Shown here piece by piece: positions 23,960 to 35,032 of a stretch of 64,000 nucleotides of DNA. Each line of letters opens with the position of its first letter. Within the stretch, counting starts at the first letter, position 1. The notes beneath the pieces are model-generated. The model ran no database searches. It saw only the letters and a program-made list of their open reading frames with translations, and was not told the origin of the DNA. A program made the translations under genes and the position numbers. The stretch comes from Streptomyces lucensis JCM 4490 (GTDB lineage Bacteria; Actinomycetota; Actinomycetes; Streptomycetales; Streptomycetaceae): the NCBI RefSeq assembly GCF_014650035.1, contig NZ_BMUE01000025.1:1-64000 (forward strand). Direction: 5' to 3'.

Positions 23960-24102
23960 CAGGCGCCCGCTGGGCTCCGGGGCCCTCACCCCGACGGACC
24001 AGCGCCCGGAACGATCACGTCCCACCGCACGGCCGGGACCGCGCGGGGATGCGATGGTGGGAAGTGGGCAGGCGCTTCGGTGGGCAGCGGCGGAGGAGAC
24101 CG

Positions 24103-24792
24103 ATGGACTGGCGGATGTTCGCCGAACAGATGGCGACCCTGGCACGCGACCTGCTGGCACAGCAGACGGTGACCAGCACCCTGGAGCGGATCACCGCCTC
24201 GGCGATCGATCTCGTCCCCGGCTGCGACGGGGCCGGCATCCTCATCCTGCGCGACAACGGGGTGCAGTCCCTCGCCCCGACCGACCAGCGCGTGATCGAC
24301 AGCGACCGGCTGCAGGAGCGCCTGCGGGAAGGCCCCTGCTACGACGTCGCCCGCCGGGACGAAGCGGAGCGGGTGTTCCGGGTCACCGACTTCCGGGAGC
24401 GTCACCCGCGCTGGCCCGACTACGTCTCGCGCGCCCGTGAGCTGGGCATCGGCAGCATGATGGGCTTCCTGCTCTTCACCGAGGACGAGGACCTCGGCGC
24501 CCTCGACCTGTACTCCCGCACCCCGGGCGCCTTCACCGACGCGGGCGAGACGGCGGGCTGGCTCCTCGCCTCGCACGCCGCGGTCGCCTTCTCCAGCGCC
24601 CGCACGCACGCCCAGCTGGAGCAGGCCGTCGCCACCCGGCACCTCATCGGCGAGGCCATGGGCATCCTCATGGGCAGTCACGACCTCACCGAGGACCAGG
24701 CCTTCGACGTGCTGCGCCGCTACTCCCAGGACAACAACGTCAAGCTCCGGGAGGTGGCCCGGCGGATCTGCGAGCGCGGCGGGCTGAACTGA
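24103..24792 (+). CDS. GAF and ANTAR domain regulator
   Basis: A 229-residue regulator: an N-terminal GAF sensor domain (about residues 15-155, with LVPGCDGAGILIL and RHPRWPDYVSRARELGIGS) followed by a C-terminal ANTAR RNA-binding domain (about 168-225, EQAVATRHLIGEAMGILM then AFDVLRRYSQDNNVKLREVARRI with the conserved helical pattern). ANTAR proteins bind paired hairpins in leader RNAs and prevent termination. No two-component histidine kinase is beside it and its target is unknown. ATG at 24103 follows GGAGGAGACCG. Streptomyces carry many such genes, so no link to the clusters is claimed. Confidence 0.88.
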   Translation: MDWRMFAEQMATLARDLLAQQTVTSTLERITASAIDLVPGCDGAGILILRDNGVQSLAPTDQRVIDSDRLQERLREGPCYDVARRDEAERVFRVTDFRERHPRWPDYVSRARELGIGSMMGFLLFTEDEDLGALDLYSRTPGAFTDAGETAGWLLASHAAVAFSSARTHAQLEQAVATRHLIGEAMGILMGSHDLTEDQAFDVLRRYSQDNNVKLREVARRICERGGLN

Positions 24793-24810
24793 GGTTCCGG
24801 CGCGGGCCCG

Positions 24811-25836
24811 TCAGGGCTCCGTCCGCGGGCCGGCCCGCCCCGGCGCCCGGTCCGGCCGTCCCCCGAAAGCCCGCAGGATGCCCTCCGCCGCCAGGGTCGC
24901 CGTCAACGTGCCCTCCCTGACCTGCCGCTCGAGCGCGGGAGCGGCCTCGCGCACGGCCGGGTCCGCGTGCAGCCGGCCCAGCAGCTCGTCGCGGACCATC
25001 GACCAGGTCCAGTCGACCTGCTGGTCACGCCGCTTGGCGGTGAGCCGGCCGGTGGAGTCCAGCAGCGTGCGGTGCTGCTCCAGCCGCTCCCACACGGTGT
25101 CCAGGCCGGTCGACTCGCGGGCGCTGCAGCTCAGCACCGGCGGCGTCCAGAAGGCGTCCTTGCCGTGCATCAGCCGCAGCGCGCCCGCCAACTCCCGTGC
25201 CGCCGCCCGCGCGTCCCGCTCGTGCGGGCCGTCGGCCTTGTTGACGGCGATCACGTCGGCCAGTTCCAGCACGCCCTTCTTGATGCCCTGGAGCTGGTCG
25301 CCGGTGCGGGCCAGGGTGAGCAGCAGGAACGAGTCGACCATGTCGGCGACCGCCGTCTCCGACTGCCCGACGCCGACGGTCTCGACCAGGATCACGTCGT
25401 ACCCGGCGGCCTCCATCACCACCATCGACTCCCGGGTGGCCTTCGCGACCCCGCCCAGCGTGCCGGCGCTCGGGGAGGGCCGCACGAACGCGTCCGGGTC
25501 GACCGCGAGGCGCTCCATCCGGGTCTTGTCGCCCAGGATGGAGCCGCCGGTGCGGGTGGAGGACGGGTCCACGGCGAGGACGGCCACCCGGTGTCCCAGC
25601 GAGGTCAGCAGCGTCCCGAACGCGTCGATGAACGTCGACTTGCCGACGCCCGGCACGCCGCTGATGCCGATCCGCCGCGCCCGGCCGCTGTGCGGGAGCA
25701 GCTCGGTGAGCAACTCCTGCGCCAGCGCCCGGTGCTGCGGGCGGGTGGACTCGACCAGCGTGATGGCACGGGCCACCAGCGCCCGCCTGCCGTCGAGCAC
25801 ACCCTTCACATACGTGTCGAGATCGATCGCTGCCAT
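24811..25836 (-). CDS. meaB: Methylmalonyl-CoA mutase-associated GTPase MeaB
   Basis: A 341-residue G3E-family GTPase. Walker A GVPGVGKSTF near residue 59, LAVDPSSTRTGGSILGDKTR, VETVGVGQSE and the NKAD specificity motif are all present. MeaB guards methylmalonyl-CoA mutase, gating delivery of adenosylcobalamin and protecting against inactivation. It follows the mutase large-subunit gene by six bases and so is the last gene of a mutA-mutB-meaB operon. The C-terminal 30 residues are a proline- and arginine-rich extension. Older annotation names such as ArgK refer to the same family. Confidence 0.93.
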   Translation of the reverse strand: MAAIDLDTYVKGVLDGRRALVARAITLVESTRPQHRALAQELLTELLPHSGRARRIGISGVPGVGKSTFIDAFGTLLTSLGHRVAVLAVDPSSTRTGGSILGDKTRMERLAVDPDAFVRPSPSAGTLGGVAKATRESMVVMEAAGYDVILVETVGVGQSETAVADMVDSFLLLTLARTGDQLQGIKKGVLELADVIAVNKADGPHERDARAAARELAGALRLMHGKDAFWTPPVLSCSARESTGLDTVWERLEQHRTLLDSTGRLTAKRRDQQVDWTWSMVRDELLGRLHADPAVREAAPALERQVREGTLTATLAAEGILRAFGGRPDRAPGRAGPRTEP

Positions 25837-25842
25837 ACGCGG

Positions 25843-28016
<2,174 letters not shown>

Positions 28017-28017
<1 letters not shown>

Positions 28018-29834
28018 CAGGACACTCCCATGCGGTCGAGGGTCGCGGACAGCACGTCGATGGCGTCGCAGCCCGCGAAGACGTACGAGTCGACTCCCGG
28101 GTACCCGGCCGGGCGGCCCGCCAGGAACACGTGCCGGGCTCCGGCCGCGCGCAGCGCCCCGGCGGCCTGCTCGGCCTGCTCGGCGTACAGGGCGTCGCTG
28201 GAGCACAGCACGGCCTCGGTCGCGCCGCTCTCCTCGAAGCCGCCCTCGGTGACCGGCTCGACGCCGCCCGCCTGGAAGAGGTTCGCGGCGAAGGTCGAGC
28301 GCGCGGTGTACGCGGCGGGGGAGCCGAGGGTCGCGAGGTAGACGCGCGGGCGGGCTCCGGTCGCCGCGAGGTGGGCGTCGGAGCGGGCGCGCAGCTCCTC
28401 GTACGCCTCGTCGCGGCGTACCCGGGGCAGACCGCCGGACGGCGGCTCGGGCGCGGGCTCACGCTGCACCGGCTTCTCGGAGAGCAGCGGGAACTCGCTG
28501 ACGCCGGTGACCGGTTCGCGCCGCTTGGCCAGCCGCTTGGAGCGTTCGGCCCAGGTCGTCGCGAGGTCCGTACGGATCCGGCCGGAGCGCAGCACGGCCG
28601 CCTGGCCACCGTCCCGCTCGATCGACCGGAAGAACTCCCAGGCGGCGTGGGCGAGTTCGTCGGTCAGCCGCTCGACGTACCAGGAACCGCCCGCCGGGTC
28701 GACGACCCGGGCCAGGTGCGACTCCTCGATGAGGATCGTGGAGGTGTTGCGGGCGATGCGGCGGGCGAACGCGTCGGGCAGGCCGAGCGCGTGGTCGAAC
28801 GGCAGCACGGTCACCGAGTCGGCGCCGCCGACCCCGGCGGCCAGCGTCGCGACCGTCGTGCGGAGCATGTTCACCCACGGGTCGCGGCGGCTCATCATCA
28901 CCGGCGAGGTCACCGCGTGCTGCACCTGCGCGCCGGCGCCCGGCGCCCCGGACACCTCGGCGACGCGCGCCCACAGGCGGCGCGCCGCGCGCAGCTTGGC
29001 GACGGTCAGGAACTGGTCGGCGGTGGCCGCGTAGCGGAACTCCAGCTGCCCAAGGGCCGCGTCGAGGGGCAGTCCGGCCCCGGTCAGCTCCCGCAGGTAG
29101 GCCACGCCGGTGGCGAGGGAGGCGCCCAGCTCCTGCGCGGCCGAGCCGCCGGCCTCGTGGTACGGCAGCGCGTCCACGGTCAGCGCCCGCAGCCCCGGGT
29201 GGTCCTGGGCGCAGCGCGCGGCCAGCGCGGCGAACGGCGCGCGGTCCATTGCCGTGCCGGTGCGGGCCTCGTACCCGAGCGGGTCGGCGCCCAGGTTGCC
29301 GCGCACCGCCTTCGGGTCGACGCCCTTGTCCTGGTACAGCCGCAGCAGCGCCTCGGCGGCCGCCTCGGTGTCGCGGCCCGCGTCCAGGACGACCGGCGCC
29401 AGGTCGAGGTAGACGCCGTCGAGCGCGCGGCCCAGCTCGCCCACCGGGATGCCGCCCTCGCCGAGGACCAGCCACAGCGAGGAGACGCCGTTCTCCAGGT
29501 CGGCCAGCACGCCGTCCGCCGTGCCGCCGGCGAGCGCCGCGTGGCGCTGCCGTACGTCCCAGCCGCCCGCGATGTTGCCCTCGGGCCGGCCGCCGCGCAG
29601 GTACGGGGCGAAGCCCGGCAGGCCGGGGTCGGGCGCGGCGTCGCGCGCGGTGTAGAGGGGGCGGGTGCGCAGCCCGTCCTCCAGCGTCGTGGACAGGGCT
29701 TCCTCAGCTGCCGCGCCCGAGACTTCCTTGCCCGACTTGCGCAGCACACCCTCGACGAGGCGTTGCCACTGCTCGTGTGTCGCGTCAGGGAACTCGGCGG
29801 CCAGCGGGAGCCCGTCGTCAGGCAGGACCGTCAT
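28017..29834 (-). CDS. mutA: Methylmalonyl-CoA mutase small (beta) subunit
   Basis: A 605-residue homologue of the large subunit that forms the non-catalytic half of the heterodimer. The barrel is recognisable (LYTARDAAPDPGLPGFAPYL and the WDVRQRHA segment), and the C-terminal domain lacks the D-x-H-x-x-G cobalamin motif, as expected for the beta subunit. ATG at 29834 opens the operon mutA-mutB-meaB. The 236 bp upstream separates it from the divergent SepF-like gene and should hold promoters for both. Confidence 0.93.
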
Positions 29835-30070
29835 GCTCGGATGCTAGGGCAGGGCGCTCAAGCGGGTGCAGCGTGGGCCTTGTGACGTTTCCCTCCTTGT
29901 GGCTGTGAGCTGCACCTCTCCCGATCCGGGCGGCCCGTTTTCACACGGTTCGTTCGGCGTGGGCGTCACCGTACCGGTCGCGCACCGTGTCGCTGTTGGG
30001 CCGAACGGGTGACTTGGCGTAAGAATTGGCTGGTGCAGGCATTGAATGCGAGTCAGGTCAGGGGGAGCCG

Positions 30071-30460
30071 GTGAGCCGTTACGACGTCACCGATGAACAG
30101 TGGGAAGGGCTCGCCCAGGTCGTGCCACTGCGGGGCCGGGACGCCTGGCCGTCCGCGGTGGACCACCGCTCGCTGCCCGACGCCGAGACCGAGACCCGGC
30201 GCCGCTTCGTCGTCCTGCGGGTCAACGTCTTCGCGGACGCCCGGGAGGTCGCCGAGACGCTGATGGCCGGAGCGCCGGTCCTGCTCGACCTGTCCGGCGC
30301 GGAGGGCGACGTCGCCAAGCGCGTCCTCGACTTCAGCACGGGCGTCGTCTTCGGCCTGGGCAGCGGAATGCACCGCGTCGACCGGAACGTCTTCCTGCTC
30401 ACCCCGCCCGGCACGGAGGTCAGCGGGCTGATGCAGGGCGCGGGGATCTCGGGAGGCTGA
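30071..30460 (+). CDS. SepF-like cell-division protein
   Basis: A 129-residue protein with a SepF domain over its C-terminal two thirds: FVVLRVNVFADAREVAETLMAG, then VLLDLSGAEGDVAKRVLDFSTGVVFGLGS and RNVFLLTPPG, the conserved dimer-forming core. Canonical SepF anchors FtsZ to the membrane through an N-terminal amphipathic helix; here the N-terminus (SRYDVTDEQWEGLAQVV) is short and charged, so this is more likely one of the additional SepF-like paralogues that Streptomyces encode than the ylm-locus copy. GTG at 30071 is preceded by AGGGGGAGCCG. Confidence 0.78.
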   Translation: MSRYDVTDEQWEGLAQVVPLRGRDAWPSAVDHRSLPDAETETRRRFVVLRVNVFADAREVAETLMAGAPVLLDLSGAEGDVAKRVLDFSTGVVFGLGSGMHRVDRNVFLLTPPGTEVSGLMQGAGISGG

Positions 30461-30591
30461 GGCCCGGCGGACGGCGCCGCCCGCGCCGCCGGCGTTGTTC
30501 ATACCGGCGTCCGCCCGGCCCGTCCCCCGATCGTGGGAAGCCCGGGGAGGCTGAACGGTTCACCGCCCCGGCGGCGGCCTACGGTCCCGGT

Positions 30592-31788
30592 ATGGCCGTG
30601 CCCTCCGTGTCCGCCGGGCGTCCGGCGCCCGCCGCGCCCGCCGCGTCCGTCCCTGTACCCTCCCGCGGGCTCCCCGACGTACGCGCCCGGCTCACCGGGA
30701 TGCGGCTGTCGGCCTTCGCCGGGCACCGGCGGGCCGGGTTCCCGGTGGGGGCCGTGACCCTGCTCGCGGGGCGCAGCGGCACCGGGAAGACGACGGCGCT
30801 GGCGGCGCTCGAGGCGCTCGCGCGGCTCGGGGGCGGCGCGCCGCTCCAGGAGGCGTTCCCCGACCCGGTCACCTGCGTGCCTGAGCGGGCCCGCCCGGAC
30901 GCCGACGGGCGGCGGGGCTTCCGGATCGGGTGCACGGCCGACGGCGCCGGGGGACCGGTCCGGCTCGACGTCGCCGTCCAGGCCGAGCCGACGCTGCGGA
31001 TCGTGGGGGAGCGCCTGACCGCGGGCGGGGTCGTCCTGCTGGAGACCGCCCTGCGCGAGCCGAGGCGCCGGTGCGTGGAGGCCGCCTGGCACACCGCGGA
31101 CTCCGCCCCGGCGACCCGCGCCCCGTTCCCCGACGACCGCCTCGGCACCGCCCTGCTGCCGCTGCGGGTGGCGGGCAGGACGGACGGGCAGCGCCATGTG
31201 CTGTCGGCGGCCGAGCAGATGGTCGTCGCCCTGCGTTCCGTCTTCCCCTGCGACCCCCGCCCGGACGGCATGCGCACCCCCGTCCCCACGGGTTCCGGCC
31301 GGCTGCTGCGCGGCTGCGACAACCTCGCCGACGTCCTGTGGCGCACCCGCGCGGAGTGCGCCCGGCGGCACGGCCTGCTGGTCGAGGCGCTGCGCGCGGG
31401 CTGCGCCGGCCCGGTGGCCGACCTGATCGCCGAGCCCCTGGCCGACGGCACGGTGCGGGCGCTGCTCGACCGCGGCGACGGACCCCGCACCGAACTCGCC
31501 CGGCTCGGTGACGGCGAACTGCGGTATCTCGCGCTGACCCTGGTCCTGCTGACCGGGCCCGGGGTCCTCGACCTGGACGCCCCGGGCGAGGTGCCCGACG
31601 CCCTGCGCAGCCTCACCGTCCTCGCCGACGGCTTCGACCGCGCCCTCGACCCGCTCCAGCGCCGGCAACTGCTGGACACGGCCGCCCGCATGGGGGAGCG
31701 CGGGCACATCCGCTGCGTGGCGGCGGTCAGCGACGCCTCGTGGGCCACCGGGGCCGAGGGCGTCACGGTGGTACACCTGGAACCGTGA
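30592..31788 (+). CDS. AAA-type ATP-binding protein (P-loop ATPase)
   Basis: A 398-residue protein with a Walker A motif LLAGRSGTGKTTAL near residue 63 and a late segment (VLDLDAPGEVP, LADGFDRALDP) in the position of Walker B. The pattern is like SMC- or RecF-type stand-alone ATPases that Streptomyces often pair with a MazG-like enzyme. The long middle part has no recognisable domain. ATG at 30592 has a weak ribosome site; an internal ATG before RLSAFAGHRR is an alternative. The stop overlaps the following gene by four bases, so the two are co-translated. Specific function unknown. Confidence 0.72.
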   Translation: MAVPSVSAGRPAPAAPAASVPVPSRGLPDVRARLTGMRLSAFAGHRRAGFPVGAVTLLAGRSGTGKTTALAALEALARLGGGAPLQEAFPDPVTCVPERARPDADGRRGFRIGCTADGAGGPVRLDVAVQAEPTLRIVGERLTAGGVVLLETALREPRRRCVEAAWHTADSAPATRAPFPDDRLGTALLPLRVAGRTDGQRHVLSAAEQMVVALRSVFPCDPRPDGMRTPVPTGSGRLLRGCDNLADVLWRTRAECARRHGLLVEALRAGCAGPVADLIAEPLADGTVRALLDRGDGPRTELARLGDGELRYLALTLVLLTGPGVLDLDAPGEVPDALRSLTVLADGFDRALDPLQRRQLLDTAARMGERGHIRCVAAVSDASWATGAEGVTVVHLEP

Positions 31789-32159
31789 CGGAACCCCTCG
31801 ACCTGGCCCGGCTCCAGCGCCGACTGGCGCGCTTCGCGGCCGCGCGGAACTGGCAGCCCTACCACACGCCCAAGAACCTCGCCGCCGCCCTTTCGGTGGA
31901 GGCCTCCGAACTGGTCGAGATCTTCCAGTGGCTGACTCCCGAGGAGTCCGCCCGTGTGATGGAGGACCCCGGACGCGCGCACCGGGTCAGGGACGAGGTC
32001 GCCGACGTGCTCGCCTATCTCCTGCAGTTCTGCGAGGCCCTCGGCATCGACCCGCTGACCGCCCTGGACGCCAAGATCGACCGCAACGAACGGCGCTTCC
32101 CGCTGCCGGGCCCGGGGGACGGCACGCCCGGGGACGACACCCCCGGGGAGGACGCGTGA
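31785..32159 (+). CDS. MazG-like nucleotide pyrophosphohydrolase
   Basis: A 124-residue all-alpha NTP pyrophosphatase. The family's metal-binding Glu and Asp residues are visible in LSVEASELVEIFQW and VRDEVADVLAYLLQFC (the E-x-x-E and E-x-x-D helices), followed by DRNERRFPL, typical of the MazG/RS21-C6 (dCTPase-like) group. It likely hydrolyses non-canonical or excess (d)NTPs to monophosphates. GTG at 31785 overlaps the stop of the ATPase gene. The C-terminal 20 residues are a low-complexity Gly-Asp-Thr tail. Confidence 0.87.
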   Translation: MTEPLDLARLQRRLARFAAARNWQPYHTPKNLAAALSVEASELVEIFQWLTPEESARVMEDPGRAHRVRDEVADVLAYLLQFCEALGIDPLTALDAKIDRNERRFPLPGPGDGTPGDDTPGEDA

Positions 32160-32372
32160 CGTGCCGCCGCACCGGCGCCCGTCACCCGCAGGGGGCGGAC
32201 TGCCTGATTCCGCTATTACTCTCCGCAGTCAACTCCTGTGTCGAATCCGAATTGTTGTCCACTAATTTCCGTCTTCCTCTGGCTTTTTGTCTCACTCGCC
32301 CTCACTCTGGGTAATGAACAGGGGAGTTCACGCGGACGTGCGGGCGAGCACGCGGACGGACGGGGGCACGGT
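32160..32372. promoter_or_regulatory. AT-richer intergenic stretch upstream of the DUF6099 gene
   Basis: A 213-bp gap with a markedly lower GC patch at about 32205-32320. It includes pyrimidine-rich and A/T-rich runs and TAATGAACAGGGG shortly before the gene. A promoter is expected here, but no defined sigma-factor consensus was pinned down. Confidence 0.35.
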
Positions 32373-32879
32373 ATGGACGCGGTACGGCTCATCGGCGCCG
32401 GCAGGCGCGCTCTGGCCGAGGGTGCCGACACGGCCGAGATGATGGCGGAGGTCTGGCAGGCGCAGGCCCTGGCCCAGGCGATCGGCAGCCGCCTCGCGGT
32501 CTCCGGCCCGCCCGAGCTGCGCGGCGAGGCGCTGGGTCTGACCGAGCTGGCCGGCCGGGGCTGCGGAGTCCTGGACCCGCCCGCCCTCGACCCCAAGGAC
32601 CTGCGCGCCGCCCAGCTCACCGAACTGGACGACGCCCGCGAGACCCTGCTCTGCCTCGGCGGCCTGCTCGGCGAGGTCGGCATGGCCCTGGTCGGCATGG
32701 CCAGCGCCGCGGCCGACGAGACCACCTACTGGCAGTGCATGGAAGCCATCGACGCGGCCGACGAGTCCCGCGACCGCGTCCTGGAGATGCTGCGCAAGCT
32801 GGCGGCGCGTGAGGAGGCGGCGCGCCAGGAGGTCTTACCCGGGAGCGGGAACGAGAGCAGCCCCTCCGGCGCCCTGTGA
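32373..32879 (+). CDS. DUF6099 family protein
   Basis: A 168-residue helical, alanine- and leucine-rich protein. The opening MDAVRLIGAGRRALA and the central DPPALDPKDLRAAQL segment match a Streptomyces-conserved family of unknown function that I recognise as DUF6099. No signal peptide or membrane helix is present. The C-terminal 20 residues are charged and variable. It is 33 bp upstream of the F420-type oxidoreductase gene and could be co-transcribed, though the families are not known to work together. Confidence 0.65.
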   Translation: MDAVRLIGAGRRALAEGADTAEMMAEVWQAQALAQAIGSRLAVSGPPELRGEALGLTELAGRGCGVLDPPALDPKDLRAAQLTELDDARETLLCLGGLLGEVGMALVGMASAAADETTYWQCMEAIDAADESRDRVLEMLRKLAAREEAARQEVLPGSGNESSPSGAL

Positions 32880-32912
32880 GGCGAGGGCCCGCCCTGCGTG
32901 CAGGATGGGTGC

Positions 32913-33836
32913 ATGGACCTTCGAATCTTCACCGAGCCCCAGCAGGGGGCCACCTACGACACCCTGCTCACCGTGGCGAAGGCCACCGAGGACCTCGGCT
33001 TCGACGCCTTCTTCCGCTCGGACCACTATCTGCGCATGGGCGGCGCCGACGGGCTCCCCGGCCCCACCGACGCCTGGATCACGCTGGCCGGCCTGGCCCG
33101 CGAGACCAGGCGGATCCGCCTGGGCACCCTGATGACGGCCGGCACCTTCCGCCTGCCGGGCGTGCTCGCCATCCAGGTCGCACAGGTCGACCGGATGTCC
33201 GGCGGCCGGGTCGAGCTGGGCCTCGGCGCGGGCTGGTTCGAGGAGGAGCACAAGGCGTACGGCATCCCGTTCCCGAAGGAGAGGTTCGCGCGGCTGGAGG
33301 AGCAGCTCGCCATCATCACCGGACTGTGGGCGACCGAGGTGGGCAAGACCTTCGACTTCCACGGCGCGTACTACGACCTCACCGACTCGCCGGCCCTGCC
33401 CAAGCCGGCCCAGCGCAAGGTCCCGGTGCTCATCGGCGGCCACGGCAAGACCCGCACTCCCCGGCTCGCGGCCCAGTACGGCGACGAGTTCAACATCCCC
33501 TTCGCCTCGATCGAGGACAGCGCGCGGCAGTTCGGCCGGGTGCGCGCCGCCGCCGAGGAGGCCGGCCGGGACGCGGACGACCTGACGTACTCCAACGCCC
33601 TCGTGGTCTGCGTCGGCAGGGACGACCGGGAGGTGGCCCGCCGTGCCGCCGCGATCGGCCGTGAGGCCGACGAGGTGAAGACCAACGGCCTCGCCGGATC
33701 GCCGGCCGAAGTGGTCGACAAGATCGGCCGGTACGCCGAGATCGGCTCCCGGCGGATCTACCTCCAGATCCTGGACCTCGACGACCTCGACCACCTGGAG
33801 CTGATCTCCGCCCAGGTCCAGTCGCAACTGCCGTGA
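32913..33836 (+). CDS. LLM-class F420-dependent oxidoreductase
   Basis: A 307-residue bacterial-luciferase-like TIM-barrel enzyme. The opening strand MDLRIFTEP, FRSDHYLRMGG, the segment GRVELGLGAGWFEEEHKAYG and PVLIGGHGKTRTPRLAAQY are family hallmarks of the F420-binding subgroup of actinobacteria. Substrate unknown; such enzymes reduce or oxidise diverse small molecules with hydride from F420. ATG at 32913 was chosen because the conserved first strand begins there; an ATG five codons earlier is possible. Confidence 0.87.
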   Translation: MDLRIFTEPQQGATYDTLLTVAKATEDLGFDAFFRSDHYLRMGGADGLPGPTDAWITLAGLARETRRIRLGTLMTAGTFRLPGVLAIQVAQVDRMSGGRVELGLGAGWFEEEHKAYGIPFPKERFARLEEQLAIITGLWATEVGKTFDFHGAYYDLTDSPALPKPAQRKVPVLIGGHGKTRTPRLAAQYGDEFNIPFASIEDSARQFGRVRAAAEEAGRDADDLTYSNALVVCVGRDDREVARRAAAIGREADEVKTNGLAGSPAEVVDKIGRYAEIGSRRIYLQILDLDDLDHLELISAQVQSQLP

Positions 33837-33842
33837 CGTGCA

Positions 33843-33874
33843 CGGGTCGTACGGCTCCCGGCCGGTACGACCCG
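33843..33874 (+). terminator. Hairpin terminator after the LLM oxidoreductase gene
   Basis: CGGGTCGTAC at 33843-33852 pairs perfectly with GTACGACCCG at 33865-33874, seven bases after the stop codon. The central bases extend the stem. Confidence 0.7.
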
Positions 33875-34015
33875 GGCCGCGACGCCCCCCGCCCGGGCCG
33901 CCCGCGGCGGGGAGCCCGGCGACAGGCCACGACTGTGATGACCCTGTGACCTCCTGGTGCCGGAATTGTGGGCTCCATCACAGCGCGCGTGATCAAGCCC
34001 TGGTCGGATGACCCG

Positions 34016-34969
34016 GTGCGTAAAATGCTCCCTCTTGCCCTCACCGGCCTGCTGGCCCTGTCGGCGTGCCAGTTGGCCGACGACGACGACCCCGCCGACA
34101 AGGCGCATCGTCTCAACTCCATGAAGTCGTTCCCGCTGCACGACTACATCCCGGACCCGTCGTCCGACGGCGCGAAGGCCATCCTCAAGGCGCAGTGGAT
34201 CCTCACCAAGCCGTGCATGGTGAAGCTGGGCTTCCCCGGCTTCGCGACGCTCGACGTCAAGGCCGTGGAGTCGACGTACCCGGTACGGCAGGGAGCCCTC
34301 GCGGGCGGCGGACGGTCCGGTGAGGACGACTTCTACGGGGTCGACGACCCGGAGCGGGCGGCCGAACACGGCTACCACGACCGCCACGACGAGGACACCG
34401 GGGAAGCCGGCACCTCCCAGCCACAGGAGTACCCCGCCGCCCAGTACGCCGCCCTCACCGGTTCCTTCAGCCCCGGCGACAGCCACTCCGCGCACGGACA
34501 CGCCATCCCGGAGGGCGGTTGCATGGGGGAGGCGATGCGCAAGATCTACGGCCCCGCGCCCAAGGCGACGAAGGTCAACGGCGTCAAGCTCAGCGGGTAC
34601 TACTCCCTCGCCTTCCAGCTGTGGTACGAGTCCCACAAGGAGGCGCGCAAGGAGCACGCCTGGAAGAAGGCCGACCGCGAGTGGTCGTCCTGCATGAAGG
34701 AGAAGGGCTTCCGCTACCCGAACCCGGACGAGGCGTCCACGGACACCGACTGGCTCCGGACCGGGAAGCCGTCGGCCAAGGAGAAGAAGACGGCGGCCGC
34801 CGACGCGCGGTGCAAGCTCGACACCGGCTACATCGACACCGTCCACGGCATCGACTCCCGCGTCCAGAAGGCCTCCATCGCCCAGCACAAGAAGGCCCTC
34901 GACGATCTGCAGGCGGCCTACGACCGGTCCGTCGGCAAGGCCCGCAAGATCATCGCCGACGCCTCGTGA
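34016..34969 (+). CDS. Predicted lipoprotein of unknown function
   Basis: A 317-residue exported lipoprotein. The signal peptide VRKMLPLALTGLLALSAC has a basic start, hydrophobic core and lipobox LSAC, with the lipidated Cys at about residue 18. GTG at 34016 was preferred over upstream starts because it gives a normal signal length. The mature part is charged, with a histidine/aspartate/glutamate-rich stretch (about residues 100-165) and two CM motifs (GGCMGEAM, SCMKEKGF), suggesting paired cysteines. The pattern resembles Streptomyces-specific surface lipoproteins; no catalytic motif is seen. Confidence 0.72.
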   Translation: MRKMLPLALTGLLALSACQLADDDDPADKAHRLNSMKSFPLHDYIPDPSSDGAKAILKAQWILTKPCMVKLGFPGFATLDVKAVESTYPVRQGALAGGGRSGEDDFYGVDDPERAAEHGYHDRHDEDTGEAGTSQPQEYPAAQYAALTGSFSPGDSHSAHGHAIPEGGCMGEAMRKIYGPAPKATKVNGVKLSGYYSLAFQLWYESHKEARKEHAWKKADREWSSCMKEKGFRYPNPDEASTDTDWLRTGKPSAKEKKTAAADARCKLDTGYIDTVHGIDSRVQKASIAQHKKALDDLQAAYDRSVGKARKIIADAS

Positions 34970-35032
34970 GTGAGCGGGACACCGCCCGAAAACCGGTGGT
35001 CAACGGGGGCTGACACCGGGAGACTCGGACAT